Positions 1 to 8,738 of a DNA stretch of 40,697 nucleotides are shown here, piece after piece. The position numbers and the translations under genes are program-made. Each line of letters starts with the position of its first letter. Position 1 is the stretch's first letter. The notes below the pieces were generated by a model. It did not search any database, was not told where the DNA came from, and saw only the letters and a list, made by a program, of their open reading frames with translations. Location: NCBI GenBank assembly GCA_013697005.1, contig JACCXM010000186.1, positions 1 to 40,697 on the forward strand, written 5' to 3'. The DNA comes from Chloroflexia bacterium (GTDB lineage: Bacteria > Chloroflexota > Chloroflexia > Thermomicrobiales > UBA6265).

Positions 1-5
1 CCCTA

Positions 6-37
6 CCCCCCTCTCCCGGCGCGACGGGAGAGGGGGG
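6..37. repeat. Dispersed hairpin repeat, copy 1 (CCCTCTCCC core)
   Basis: A perfect 13-base inverted repeat (arms 6-18 and 25-37, loop 19-24) with core CCCTCTCCC / GGGAGAGGG. The same core recurs at 2575-2608, 7046-7071 and 12113-12140, always between genes. It lies 60 bases past the stop codon of the minus-strand enolase-superfamily gene, so it could end that transcript. No T-run follows on either strand, so factor-independent termination is not proven. Confidence 0.75.
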
Positions 38-97
38 AAACGAGAGGAGTTTGCAGAATCGTGGCAGTGTTCACCCGGATCCAATATCAGCCATTGG

Positions 98-1273
98 TCA
101 GGCTACCCGGTAGCGGTCGATTGTCGCCTGATTGAGCGTAACGCCGAGCCCGGGCCGATCGGGTAGCGAAACCGTGCCGTCTGGCTGGACGTCGATCGGC
201 TCAGTGAACAGCTCGGAACGGAGGGGGTTGGGGTTCTGGTCGAACTCGAGCAGACCGCCGTTGGGGAGCGACGCGATGAAGTGCATGTTGGCGATAGTGG
301 CGACGGCCGAGGAAAAGACGTGGGGAACAACCGGGAGACCGTGCGCCTGCGCCATCGCCGCGACTTTGCGGCAAAGGGTGATGCCCCCGGTCCAGATCAC
401 GTCGGGTTGGACGATGTCGACGGCGCGGCGCGCGATCAGGTCGCGGAAATTGGCGAGACCCGTCGCCGTTTCATAGCCGGCGACCGGGATGTCGAGCGCG
501 CGGGCGACCTCGGCGCTGCCTTCAAGATCGTCGGTGGCGACCGGTTCCTCCAACCAGTAGATGTTCTGGCCGGCGACCTGGCGCATGAATTGGATCGCGA
601 CCGGGGGTGTCCAGGCATTGTTGGCGTCGATGGCGAGGCGGACAGCGGGACCGATCGCCGACCGCGCGGCGCGGACTCGCTCGACGTCCTCTTCGAGGGT
701 GGCGGTGGCGTAGTGCGGCGCCCACATGTCGGGGAGCGGGTTGAGCATCGTTTTCGGGTTGCGCCCGACTTTCATCTTCACCGTACGGAAACCGCGGGCA
801 GCGTAGCCACCCACCTCTTCGGCAAGTAGGGTGGGTCCTTTGTCGCCGGCGTAGAAGCCGGCGGAGGCGTAGGCGTCGAGGGTTTCGTGATAGCCGCCCA
901 GGAGGCGGTAGAGAGGTGTTTTCGTGGCTTGACCGATGAGATCCCACAGAGCGATGTCGACACCGCTGATGGCCTGCATCAGCATCCCGGATGTGCCGCG
1001 TTGGTGGGAACGGCGCGCCATACGACTCCAGAGGCGCTCGACCCGAAAGGGGTCTTCGCCGATCAGGGTGGGGTGCAAATCGTCGAGCACGATGCGCTCC
1101 ATGCTGTCGAGCGAGCCGCCATAGGCGGCGCACTCGCCGAGACCGGTGAGGCCATCATCAGTGTTGATCTGGACCAGAAGCGCGGTGCGCTCGGGCATGT
1201 AGTGGATGGCGTCCGCCATGGGTGTCGCCATGGGATAGCGCAGCTTGAGGGTGGAAATGTCCGTGATGCGCAC
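98..1273 (-). CDS. Mandelate racemase/muconate lactonizing enzyme family protein (enolase superfamily)
   Basis: A 391-residue enolase-superfamily enzyme that probably dehydrates or isomerises a sugar acid after abstracting the proton next to its carboxylate. The capping domain spans about residues 1-130 and the barrel follows. Visible active-site elements are the KMK pair (K166, K168), metal ligands D216 in DANNAW, E242/E243 in LEEP and E268 in GYE, the general-acid/base H318 in PHVF, and E343 near the end. The KxK plus His pattern is that of the mandelate racemase subgroup; the exact substrate cannot be read. I chose the GTG at 1273, which has GGAGG ten bases upstream and starts just before the conserved first strand. 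The frame stays open to 1414, but that extra N-terminus looks non-native. The gene is divergent from a sugar ABC importer, which suggests that the two handle the same compound. Confidence 0.88.
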   Translation of the reverse strand: MRITDISTLKLRYPMATPMADAIHYMPERTALLVQINTDDGLTGLGECAAYGGSLDSMERIVLDDLHPTLIGEDPFRVERLWSRMARRSHQRGTSGMLMQAISGVDIALWDLIGQATKTPLYRLLGGYHETLDAYASAGFYAGDKGPTLLAEEVGGYAARGFRTVKMKVGRNPKTMLNPLPDMWAPHYATATLEEDVERVRAARSAIGPAVRLAIDANNAWTPPVAIQFMRQVAGQNIYWLEEPVATDDLEGSAEVARALDIPVAGYETATGLANFRDLIARRAVDIVQPDVIWTGGITLCRKVAAMAQAHGLPVVPHVFSSAVATIANMHFIASLPNGGLLEFDQNPNPLRSELFTEPIDVQPDGTVSLPDRPGLGVTLNQATIDRYRVA

Positions 1274-1399
1274 GATAGACGAGCCTCCAGATTCAGGCGA
1301 CGGGATGCTTGACGAGAACGCCGTGGGCGGTAGTATTCCAAAGATCGTTCCAGAGTGAGTCGAGTGCGCGCGCGATACCCTCATTGTGTGTTGCGCGGG

Positions 1400-1416
1400 C
1401 GGTGGTGGAAACACCG
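1400..1416. promoter_or_regulatory. Weak inverted repeat in the divergent control region
   Basis: CGGTG, seven bases, CACCG lies in the 250-base gap between the divergent enzyme and transporter genes (1274-1523), where an operator for a sugar-responsive repressor might be expected. The arms are only five bases long and could occur by chance. I see no convincing -10/-35 pair nearby, and no regulator gene is adjacent. Confidence 0.2.
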
Positions 1417-1523
1417 GCTTGGCAGTCAGGAATAGGGCGATCGAGGTCGCCGCGATGGTGCGGTGACGAGGCAGGGACTGGCCGATTGCTGGCCGTCAAG
1501 AGACACCATGGAGGAGGATTATC

Positions 1524-2558
1524 GTGATCGATCGCAAGGTGAATCGTCGCTCGGTGCTACGGCTGACCGCCGCCGGCGCGGGCGTTGTCGTTGCCAGCCG
1601 GTATGGGGTGGGCGCGGTATTCGCGCAAGTGCCGCCGCTGGAGGAAAAGGACACCTACACGATTGGCTTCGCGCAGACGGGTCTCAACAACCCATGGCGG
1701 CTGGCCGAATCGAAGAGTATGCAGGATGAGGCGGCTCGGCTTGGCTACACCTTGGTCGAAACCAACGCCAACGAGGATACGGCGAAGCAGATCGCCGACG
1801 TGGCCTCGCTGATCGCACAGGGGGTCGACATACTGATCTTCCCGCCACGCGAGTCGCAGGCATTGGCGCCATCGGTCGTGCAGGCGAAGGAAGCCGGTAT
1901 TCCGGTCATCCTCATCGACCGCGATGTCGATCATGAGATCGCCAAGCCGGGCGAAGATTACGTGACGTTCATCGGGTCGGATTTCGTCGATCAGGGGCGC
2001 CGCGCGGCGGAATGGCTGGTGGAGGCCACCGGCGGTGAGGCGAAGATTATCCAGCTCGAGGGCACGACGGGCGCCGACCCGGCGATCGACCGCAAGCAGG
2101 GATTCGAGGATTACCTGGCGGGGACGTTCAAGGGAACGCCGACCCCGGCGGGCGCCCATTCCGGGATGGAGATCATCGCCTCGCAAACCGGAAGCTTTAC
2201 GCGCGACCAGGGGCGCTCGGTGATGCAGACATTGCTGCAATCGAATCCGGACGTGACCGCGGTCTACGCCCACAACGACGAGATGGCCGTCGGCGCCATT
2301 GCCGCGCTGGAGGAAGCCGGACGCACCCCTGGCGAAGATGTCATTGTCGTCTCGATCGACGGCGAGAACGCCGCGCTCGATGCGATCCTCGATGGGACAC
2401 TTGGCGCCTCCGTGGAGTCGAGCCCATTCTTCGGGCCGATCGCGTTCGAGACGATGGCCAAGTACATCGCCGGTGAGGACATCCCGGACTGGGTTCTGGT
2501 CGAGGATCGCTTCTTCGACGAGAGCAATGCCGGGGAGTTCCAGGGCAAGCAGTTCTAA
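1524..2558 (+). CDS. Sugar ABC transporter substrate-binding protein (RbsB-like, Tat-exported)
   Basis: A 344-residue periplasmic-binding-protein type I protein that captures a sugar outside the membrane and hands it to the importer encoded downstream. The N-terminus has a twin-arginine export signal (NRRSVLRL, then a hydrophobic AAGAGVVVA run), so it is likely exported folded by the Tat route. The mature part starts with the family-typical YTIGFAQTGLNNPWR. It continues with the hinge-type segments QGVDILIFPPRES, VILIDRDV, TAVYAHNDEMAVGAIAALE and VIVVSIDG seen in ribose/galactose-type binders. The GTG start has GGAGGA seven bases upstream. It is the first gene of a four-gene transporter operon. 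The length is usual for the family; the ligand is not determinable. Confidence 0.92.
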   Translation: MIDRKVNRRSVLRLTAAGAGVVVASRYGVGAVFAQVPPLEEKDTYTIGFAQTGLNNPWRLAESKSMQDEAARLGYTLVETNANEDTAKQIADVASLIAQGVDILIFPPRESQALAPSVVQAKEAGIPVILIDRDVDHEIAKPGEDYVTFIGSDFVDQGRRAAEWLVEATGGEAKIIQLEGTTGADPAIDRKQGFEDYLAGTFKGTPTPAGAHSGMEIIASQTGSFTRDQGRSVMQTLLQSNPDVTAVYAHNDEMAVGAIAALEEAGRTPGEDVIVVSIDGENAALDAILDGTLGASVESSPFFGPIAFETMAKYIAGEDIPDWVLVEDRFFDESNAGEFQGKQF

Positions 2559-2574
2559 AAAACCCTCACCCCAA

Positions 2575-2608
2575 CCCCTCTCCCTGCAAGTGTGCGCAGG
2601 GAGAGGGG
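2575..2608. repeat. Dispersed hairpin repeat, copy 2
   Basis: Perfect 13-base arms (2575-2587, 2596-2608) around an 8-base loop, with the CCCTCTCCC core and the usual leader CCCTCACCCCAA before it. It lies between the binding-protein gene and the ATPase gene of one operon. There it may reduce read-through or protect the 3' end of the upstream message, a common way to make more binding protein than ATPase. Confidence 0.75.
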
Positions 2609-2615
2609 CGTACGA

Positions 2616-2635
2616 GGGCACGGCATGCCGTGCCC
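2616..2635. repeat. Perfect 20-base palindrome
   Basis: GGGCACGGCATGCCGTGCCC is its own reverse complement and stands seven bases after hairpin copy 2. The two together form a double hairpin in the transporter intergenic region. Its GC-rich, loopless form could cruciform or pair in RNA. No second full copy was seen in the window. Confidence 0.7.
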
Positions 2636-2665
2636 CTACCGTGACGTGTCTGGAGCTCATTTTGC

Positions 2666-4225
2666 GTGGCTGATCTGATGGCCGATCCCGCGCCGATTCT
2701 GGAGATGGAGGGCATCGACAAGGTCTTTCCGGGCGTGGTCGCGCTGGACGGCGCATCGTTGCGGGTCGCTGCCGGTGAGGTTCATGCCGTCGTCGGGCAG
2801 AACGGCGCGGGCAAGAGCACGCTGATCAAGATTCTCAACGGCGCGTACCGGCGTGACGGCGGGACGATCGTGCTCGACGGCCGGGCGGTCGACTTCCACA
2901 ATCCTCTGGAGGCGCAACGCGCCGGGGTCAGCACGATCTACCAGGAGATCAATCTCGTTCCCCATCGCAGCATTGCCGAGAACATTCTCATGGGTCGCGA
3001 GCCACAGCGCTGGGGGTTTCTCGACCGTGCCAGGATGCATCGTGACGCTGCGGCCGTTCTTGGGCGACTGGGAGTTCGCCTCGACGTGCGGCGGCCGCTC
3101 AGCACGCTGAATATCGCGAACCAGCAGATGGTCGCGATCGCCAGGGCGATCTCGACCGAGGCGCGGATCGTCATCATGGATGAGCCGACCTCGTCTCTGG
3201 ACGAGCGCGAGGTCGAGGTGCTGTTCGATGTGATCCGCGGACTCAAGGCGAACGGCATCGCGGTGATTTACATCAGCCATCGCCTGGATGAGCTCTATGC
3301 CGTCTGCGACCGGGTGACGATCATGCGCGATGGGCAGACGATTGACGAGCGGCCGGTCGCCGGTGTGAACAAGGTCGAGCTGGTCGCGCGCATGCTCGGT
3401 AAAGAGATCGGCGAGGTTCGCCGCTCCGGGGCGACCGGGTTCGGGCAACCGGGAACGCGGACGCCGGGTGAGCTCCTGGTCGAGGTGAACGGCCTCAGTG
3501 GCGAGCGGCTGGACGGCGCCAACGTGACGGTCCGTTCCGGCGAGATCGTCGGTCTCGCGGGGCTGCTGGGATCGGGACGGACCGAGGTGGCGCGCGCCGT
3601 TTTTGGCGCCGACCCGGCGCACGGCGAACTTCGTGTGCGGGGAAAGCCGGTGCGGTGGCGGTCCCCGCGCGACGCGATCCGGGCCGGGTTCGGTCTCTGC
3701 GTGGAAGACCGCAAGGCCGACGGGATCATCCCGCACATGTCGGTGCGCGAGAATCTGACCTTGGCGGTATTGCCGGCGCTCTCCCGACACGGAATTGTCG
3801 ATAGCGCCGAGCAGCGGGCAATCGTCGACCGGTTCATCGACAGGCTGGCGATCAAGACGGCGGGACCGGAGCAGAAGATCCGTGAGCTGTCCGGAGGGAA
3901 CCAACAAAAGGTCCTCCTGGCGCGCTGGCTGTGTCTCAATCCCTCGCTCCTCCTCCTCGACGAGCCAACGCGCGGCATCGACGTCGGGGCGAAGGCGGAG
4001 ATTCAAGGGCTCATCGACGAGCTCGCCGATGATGGACTCGGCGTACTGATGATCTCCTCCGAGCTGGAGGAGCTCACGGAGGGAGCGGATCGAGTCGTCG
4101 TGCTACGCGAAGGACGAACCGTCGCGGAGCTCGATCACGCCGCGGCGAGTCAGGACACCGTCATGCACGCGATGGCGCATGGGGACGGAGCCGGGAGCCG
4201 GGAGTTGGAAGCCGGAAGTGAGTGA
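2666..4225 (+). CDS. Sugar ABC transporter ATPase with two nucleotide-binding domains (RbsA/MglA type)
   Basis: A 519-residue duplicated ABC ATPase that powers the adjacent permeases. The first half has Walker A GQNGAGKST (residues 44-52), Walker B IVIMDEPTSSLD (D172) and a weakened signature (LNIANQQM). The second half has a degenerate P-loop (GLLGSGRTE), an intact LSGGNQQ signature (about 408) and Walker B LLLLDEPTRGID (D432). This asymmetry is normal for carbohydrate-uptake ATPases of the RbsA class. The GTG at 2666 has GGAG ten bases upstream; ATG 2678 is a weaker alternative. The last residues (DGAGSRELEAGSE) are encoded by a tandem 7-base repeat array at 4187-4221 and are probably not functional. 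The stop overlaps the start of the next gene. Confidence 0.93.
   Translation: MADLMADPAPILEMEGIDKVFPGVVALDGASLRVAAGEVHAVVGQNGAGKSTLIKILNGAYRRDGGTIVLDGRAVDFHNPLEAQRAGVSTIYQEINLVPHRSIAENILMGREPQRWGFLDRARMHRDAAAVLGRLGVRLDVRRPLSTLNIANQQMVAIARAISTEARIVIMDEPTSSLDEREVEVLFDVIRGLKANGIAVIYISHRLDELYAVCDRVTIMRDGQTIDERPVAGVNKVELVARMLGKEIGEVRRSGATGFGQPGTRTPGELLVEVNGLSGERLDGANVTVRSGEIVGLAGLLGSGRTEVARAVFGADPAHGELRVRGKPVRWRSPRDAIRAGFGLCVEDRKADGIIPHMSVRENLTLAVLPALSRHGIVDSAEQRAIVDRFIDRLAIKTAGPEQKIRELSGGNQQKVLLARWLCLNPSLLLLDEPTRGIDVGAKAEIQGLIDELADDGLGVLMISSELEELTEGADRVVVLREGRTVAELDHAAASQDTVMHAMAHGDGAGSRELEAGSE
4187..4221 (+). repeat. Tandem 7-base repeat array (GGAGYYG family), site 1
   Basis: Five consecutive heptads: GGAGCCG, GGAGCCG, GGAGTTG, GAAGCCG, GAAGTGA. 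They encode the tail of the transporter ATPase and run into the start codon of the next permease at 4218. Here the GGAG units may double as ribosome-binding sequence. The same heptad type occurs at 8779, 10503, 17764 and 30109. Confidence 0.75.
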
Positions 4226-5249
4226 GCCATTGACACCACAATCCGATCCCGATGCGACCCGCCGGAGTGTTGCGGCCGGGGCCGATATTGCGGGGCTTGT
4301 GCGGAGATATGGGTCATTTGGCGCGTTGGTGCTGCTCGTTGTCTACAACGTGGTCTTTACCCCGAACTTCCTCTCCCTCGGCACGTTGAATGCCAATCTG
4401 ACCCAGGTGGCGACGATCGTCATCGTCGCGGTGGGTATGACGTTCGTGATCGCGACTGGTGGCGTCGATCTGTCGGTCGGATCGTTGATGGCGATCGCTG
4501 CCGTCCTGGCGCCGATGTTCCTCGTCGATGGGGAGCAGTTTGGAGCGCCCGCGATCGGGCTGATGCTGGCAATCATCGCGCCAATCCTGGCGACGACGCT
4601 GTTTGGCGCGTTCAATGGGGCGCTGGTGACCATTGGCGGGTTGCAGCCGATCATTGCCACGCTGGTGCTATTTCTGGCTGGGCGGGGTTTCGCGCAGGTG
4701 ATCGTCAATGGCGAGCTGCAAGAGTTTCGCAACTTCGGCTCGCCGATGGTTCCGAATTTCTTGTTCATCGGCCTCGGTGAGATCGCCGGAATCCGTCCGC
4801 AGGTGATCGTGATGGTCGTTATCGTGCTCATCGCCGCCTGGGTGTTGCGCGCGACGACCTTTGGCCGATACGTATTGGCGACAGGGGGAAATGCCTCGGC
4901 GGCGCGGTTGGCGGGAGTTCCCGTCAATCAGGTGAAATTCGCCGTCTACTGCATCAGTGGATTTCTCGCCGGGATCGCGGGGTTGATCGTGATCGCCATC
5001 AACCGCTCGTCCGACCCTTCCAGCGTCGGCGAGCTGATGGAGCTCAACGCCATCGCGGCGGTAGTCGTCGGGGGGACGCCGCTGACCGGCGGACAGGCGA
5101 CGATCCTGGGCACCTTCATCGGCGCGTTGATCATCCAGCTTCTGCGGTTCAGCCTGATTGCGCACAACATTCCGGATGGAATCACGCGCATCGTGATTGC
5201 CGGCGCGATCGTGGCCGCAGTTCTCGCCCAACGCCAGCGGACGTCCTGA
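4218..5249 (+). CDS. Sugar ABC transporter permease (RbsC/AraH type), first of two
   Basis: A 343-residue inner-membrane permease of the branched sugar/amino-acid type (BPD_transp_2). It has repeated hydrophobic spans and the family landmarks GMTFVIATGGVDLSVGS, FNGALVTIGGLQPIIATL, the cytoplasmic-loop motif GGNASAARLAGVP (ATPase contact) and AIAAVVVGGTPLTGG. The GTG at 4218 overlaps the ATPase stop by eight bases, which suggests translational coupling. An in-frame ATG at 4179 lies inside the upstream gene and would only add repeat-encoded residues. With the second permease it probably forms a heterodimeric channel, whereas classical RbsC works as a homodimer. Confidence 0.9.
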   Translation: MSEPLTPQSDPDATRRSVAAGADIAGLVRRYGSFGALVLLVVYNVVFTPNFLSLGTLNANLTQVATIVIVAVGMTFVIATGGVDLSVGSLMAIAAVLAPMFLVDGEQFGAPAIGLMLAIIAPILATTLFGAFNGALVTIGGLQPIIATLVLFLAGRGFAQVIVNGELQEFRNFGSPMVPNFLFIGLGEIAGIRPQVIVMVVIVLIAAWVLRATTFGRYVLATGGNASAARLAGVPVNQVKFAVYCISGFLAGIAGLIVIAINRSSDPSSVGELMELNAIAAVVVGGTPLTGGQATILGTFIGALIIQLLRFSLIAHNIPDGITRIVIAGAIVAAVLAQRQRTS

Positions 5250-5259
5250 GGATGAAGCA

Positions 5260-6273
5260 ATGGTGAGCGCGGCAGTTCCGGATGCCTACTCCGAGAGCGA
5301 GACCACGACGCGGGCGCGCGTAGTCAGTGCGATTCAGCGGCAAGGCGCGCTGATCGCATTAATCGCCCTTATCCTCTTTGGCGTGGTGCGCTATGGCGAA
5401 AATTACTACAGCGTTTACAACATCTTCGACGCGTTCCTGAACAACAACAGCTATTACGCACTGATCGCGCTGGGCATGACTTTCGTTATTATGACGGGGG
5501 GTATCGATCTCTCAGTCGGATCGGTCGCGGTGCTGGCGGCGGTGATGGCCGCGCGGTTGAGCGCGTACGGATTGGCGCCGGCGCTGCTCGGCGCGGTGCT
5601 GATTGGGCTGACGGCTGGGCTGATCAATGGCGGGTTGATCGCCCGCTTCGCCCTGCAGCCATTCGTGGTGACGCTGGCGATGCTGCTGGGGGCGCGGGGT
5701 GGGGCACTCGTGCTGTCCGAGAATGCGCCGGTGATGGTCGATTTCGCGAAGGGTTTTCCCCAACTCGGGATGCTCCATCTCGGTCCTGTGCCATTGCCGC
5801 TGGCAATCACCGCGGTGCTCTATGTGATTGGCGTGATCCTGCTCAACCAGACCCGGTTCGGGCGGCACGTGCTGGCCATCGGCGGCAACGAGGAGGCGGC
5901 GCGGTTGGCGGGCATCCCGGTTGGCCGGACGCTGATCGCGGTGTATGCCATGAGCGGCGCATTGGCCGGGCTCGCGGGCGCGTTTCTGGCGGCGCTTTCG
6001 TTTTCAGGATCGCCGACGGGCGCGGTTGGGTGGGAGCTGTCGGCGATCGCCGCGGTCGTGGTCGGGGGAACCTTGCTGACTGGTGGTGTCGGTTCCGTGG
6101 GAAGCACGTTGATCGGCGTCCTGTTGCTGGGGTTGATCTTCGTGACACTCAATTTTGAGCGAGGAATGGGCACGTTTCAGCTTTCCTCGTTCTGGGAGAA
6201 TGTTATCCGCGGGGTTTTCTTGCTGATCGTGGTGGTGTTCCAAAGCCGGTTGGCGCGGAGGTTGGAAACGTAA
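5260..6273 (+). CDS. Sugar ABC transporter permease, second of two
   Basis: A 337-residue paralogue of the preceding permease, sharing its order of motifs: GMTFVIMTGGIDLSVGS, INGGLIARFALQPFVVTLAM, IGGNEEAARLAGIPV and SAIAAVVVGGTLLTGG. The ATG at 5260 has GAGGA eight bases upstream, overlapping the previous stop codon. The upstream frame extends to 5197 inside the first permease and is not needed. The two adjacent paralogues fit a heterodimeric membrane domain served by the single duplicated ATPase. It is the last transporter gene; a methyltransferase gene follows after a short gap. Confidence 0.9.
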   Translation: MVSAAVPDAYSESETTTRARVVSAIQRQGALIALIALILFGVVRYGENYYSVYNIFDAFLNNNSYYALIALGMTFVIMTGGIDLSVGSVAVLAAVMAARLSAYGLAPALLGAVLIGLTAGLINGGLIARFALQPFVVTLAMLLGARGGALVLSENAPVMVDFAKGFPQLGMLHLGPVPLPLAITAVLYVIGVILLNQTRFGRHVLAIGGNEEAARLAGIPVGRTLIAVYAMSGALAGLAGAFLAALSFSGSPTGAVGWELSAIAAVVVGGTLLTGGVGSVGSTLIGVLLLGLIFVTLNFERGMGTFQLSSFWENVIRGVFLLIVVVFQSRLARRLET

Positions 6274-6326
6274 GACCTTCTGCTGGGGACGGGCCACGTG
6301 ATGATCTGCTGGCGTCGCTGGCGGCA

Positions 6327-7013
6327 GTGGGGCCACTGCGCGTCGACCGCGTCGAGTTACCGGGGACCGGTCAGCTGATGGAGATCGCGCGGCCGGCGAA
6401 CGACGACCCGCTGATCGACGAGGCCGCCGCCGACCCGGAACAGCATCTCCCCTACTGGGCGGAAATCTGGCCAAGTGGGGTGGCTCTGGCGGCGACGATC
6501 GCGCGGCAGCCAGGGGCGCTCGATGGCCGTCGCGTGTTGGAGCTGGGGTGCGGTCTGGGTGTGACCGCCATCGGCGCGTTGCACGCGGGAGCGGATTTGC
6601 TCGTCACCGACTATGCACCGGAGGCGCTCGCCTTGTGCGCGCTCAACGCGCTGGATCAAACGGGACGCATGCCCGACACGCGGCGCGTCAATTGGCGTGA
6701 TTCCGATACGACGCTTTCCACGCTGCAAGGAGAGCGGTTTCCGCTCGTGCTTGCCGCCGATGTGCTGTACGAGAGCCGGGACGTGGAGCCGTTGCTGGCG
6801 CTGGTCGAGCAAGTTGTTGAGCCCGGCGGTGAGCTATGGCTGGCGGAACCGGGACGGCCGCCCGCGGCGCGGTTTCTGGAGGCGATCCGGGATCGCGGAT
6901 GGGCTGGGGAAAGCGAGCGGTGGGAGGGACCGTGGCCGGACGCGGAGGACGACGCGAAGGGGGTGGTGGTTACCGTGCACCGGTTGTTGCGGAGATGTGA
7001 GGCGGAGTTGTGA
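6327..7013 (+). CDS. Class I SAM-dependent methyltransferase, METTL21/methyltransferase_16-like
   Basis: A 228-residue soluble methyltransferase. It shows the family lead-in LPYWAEIWPSGVALA, SAM-binding motif I VLELGCGLG with the acidic strand LLVTDYAPEAL, and the post-motif LVLAADVLYE. This combination is typical of the lysine/protein methyltransferase group that includes METTL21 and ETFB methyltransferases. The substrate is unknown. The start is uncertain: GTG 6327 has no clear ribosome-binding site, and ATG 6378 would still keep the whole catalytic domain. It may be read with the transporter operon (53-base gap), but no functional link is evident. Confidence 0.8.
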   Translation: MGPLRVDRVELPGTGQLMEIARPANDDPLIDEAAADPEQHLPYWAEIWPSGVALAATIARQPGALDGRRVLELGCGLGVTAIGALHAGADLLVTDYAPEALALCALNALDQTGRMPDTRRVNWRDSDTTLSTLQGERFPLVLAADVLYESRDVEPLLALVEQVVEPGGELWLAEPGRPPAARFLEAIRDRGWAGESERWEGPWPDAEDDAKGVVVTVHRLLRRCEAEL

Positions 7014-7045
7014 GTCGTGGATCGGACATAATTCCTCATCCCAAT

Positions 7046-7071
7046 CCCTCTCCCGTCGAGCCGGGAGAGGG
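7046..7071. terminator. Hairpin between convergent genes (dispersed repeat, copy 3)
   Basis: Ten-base arms (7046-7055, 7062-7071) with a six-base loop and the same CCCTCTCCC core as the other copies. It lies exactly between the convergent methyltransferase and dehydrogenase genes, a good place for a two-way terminator. No T-tract follows on either side, so the termination role is inferred from position. Confidence 0.5.
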
Positions 7072-7095
7072 ACTTTGTGGCGTGGGGTTTAGTCG

Positions 7096-8691
7096 CTATT
7101 CCCCGGCCTCGTCGTCCGGTTCGCCGGCGCCGGCGACGATGGTCTGGCTTTGCTCGCGCATGAATTGCTGGACGTAGTAGGGACCGAGGCCACCTTTGCC
7201 GGTGCTGCCGGAGGCTTTCCAGCCGGCGAAGGACTGGCAACCGGGCCAGGCGCCGGTGGTGGCGCCGCCTTTGCGGTTGGCATAGACGACACCCGCTTCG
7301 ATGCCGTCGAAAAAGCGGTCGATCTCGCCGCGGTCCTCGCTGAAGATACCGGCGGTCAGACCGTAATCGGTGTCGTTCGCTTCTTTGAGCGCCTCGTCGA
7401 GACTTTTCACCGGAGCGACGACGACGAAGGGCAGGAAGAGCTCCTTCTTGAAGAGGAGGTGATCCGCCGGGAGCCCGTCGACCACGGTCGGCGCGACATA
7501 AGTGCCGCGGTCATAGAGTCCGCCGCGCAGCCGCTCGCCGCCGGTGCGTACGGTGCCGCCCGCGGCGGATTCGAGCGCCTCGTCATAGCGGCGGACGGCG
7601 CGCTCGTCGATGACGGGACCGACATAGGTGTCGCGAGCGGTCGGGTCGCCGACAACGAGCTCCTTGGTGCGCTTCGTGAGGCGGGTCATGAACTCGTCAT
7701 AGACCGGCTCTTCGACGTAGACGCGGGAGCAGGCCGAGCACTTCTGTCCCGAATACCCAAAGGCGGAACGGGCGACGCCTTCGACGGCTTTGTCGAGATC
7801 GGCGTTGCGGGTGACGATCGTTGGATTCTTGCCACCCAGCTCGGTGATGCACGGTTTTGGAAAGTCGGTCGAGAAGTCCTTGAACAGGTCCCAGCCGACT
7901 TCGCGCGACCCAGTGAAGACGACGCCATCGACATCTGGGTGCCGGGTCAGTGGCGCGCCGACATCCTCGCCGGAACCGCTGAGGTAATTGAAAACGCCGT
8001 CCGGCATACCCGCGTCGGCATAGACCCGCGCCAGCTCGTAGCCGGAGAGGGGTGTGGCCGATGCGGGTTTGTAAACGACGGTATTGCCGGCCAGGAGGGC
8101 GCCGGAGGACATGCCGACGCTGAGGGCGTGGGGGAAGTTGAAGGGCGCCAGCACGGCCCAGACGCCGAATGGGCGCAGCACCGAGCGGTTACGCTCGCCG
8201 GGGTCAAGGGTATCGAGGCGGCGTACGAAGCCATCGCTGGCTTCCATCTGGGCGGCATAGGAGTCGATCATGTCGGCCGCTTCTTCGACCTCACCAATCG
8301 CCTCGACGCGGTTTTTGCCGGCCTCAAAAATGAGAATCGCCGCCAGCCGGAACTTCCGTTCGCGGATGATCCCGGAAGCGCGGCGCATGATCGCCACGCG
8401 CTCTTGCCAGGGCCGGTGCGACCAGGCCGGGAAGGCGGTTTTGGCGGCGGTCACCGCATCGTCGACGTCGGATGCGGTGCCGACGGCGAAGCGGCCGATG
8501 ACGACGTCTTTGTCGGCCGGAGAACGGACGTCGAAGGCGCCCGCACCAGGACGTTCCTCGCCGTTGATAAGCAACGGGTAGGTCTGGCCCAGATCGCCTC
8601 GCACCTCATCCAGGGCGCGATCGAAGGCGGTGTGCATTGACTCGACTTGCGCGGGGGTCGAGGTGTAGGTGATCTTTTCGGCAACAGCCAC
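7096..8691 (-). CDS. rocA: L-glutamate gamma-semialdehyde (1-pyrroline-5-carboxylate) dehydrogenase, RocA-like
   Basis: A 531-residue aldehyde dehydrogenase. Its segments match the RocA/PruA group, which oxidises glutamate semialdehyde to glutamate with NAD in proline and arginine breakdown. NAD-binding and active-site elements are visible: LAPFNFPHA, VVYKPAS, VFTGSREVG, ELGGKNP (base Glu), GQKCSACSR with catalytic C318, and the C-terminal GPYYVQQFMREQS. The GTG at 8691 is preceded by AAGGAGGA at ideal spacing. The frame stays open up to 9018, but that extension covers a repeat and the adjacent VOC gene and is rejected. The leader holds two tandem inverted repeats (8739-8775). No proline dehydrogenase is in the window, so other aldehyde substrates remain possible. 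Confidence 0.88.
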   Translation of the reverse strand: MAVAEKITYTSTPAQVESMHTAFDRALDEVRGDLGQTYPLLINGEERPGAGAFDVRSPADKDVVIGRFAVGTASDVDDAVTAAKTAFPAWSHRPWQERVAIMRRASGIIRERKFRLAAILIFEAGKNRVEAIGEVEEAADMIDSYAAQMEASDGFVRRLDTLDPGERNRSVLRPFGVWAVLAPFNFPHALSVGMSSGALLAGNTVVYKPASATPLSGYELARVYADAGMPDGVFNYLSGSGEDVGAPLTRHPDVDGVVFTGSREVGWDLFKDFSTDFPKPCITELGGKNPTIVTRNADLDKAVEGVARSAFGYSGQKCSACSRVYVEEPVYDEFMTRLTKRTKELVVGDPTARDTYVGPVIDERAVRRYDEALESAAGGTVRTGGERLRGGLYDRGTYVAPTVVDGLPADHLLFKKELFLPFVVVAPVKSLDEALKEANDTDYGLTAGIFSEDRGEIDRFFDGIEAGVVYANRKGGATTGAWPGCQSFAGWKASGSTGKGGLGPYYVQQFMREQSQTIVAGAGEPDDEAGE

Positions 8692-8738
8692 GGAGATTCC
8701 TCCTTCGTCGGAATGACACGGTTTCGATGTCGCTGCAG

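Noticed and set aside
2657-4006. Minus-strand open frame of about 449 codons opposite the sugar ATPase
   Set aside because: Antisense shadow of a gene with intact ABC motifs.
7150-8640. Plus-strand open frame of about 496 codons opposite the dehydrogenase gene
   Set aside because: The minus strand encodes a complete aldehyde dehydrogenase with all motifs. The plus-strand translation is Gly/Val/Asp-rich without any motif.
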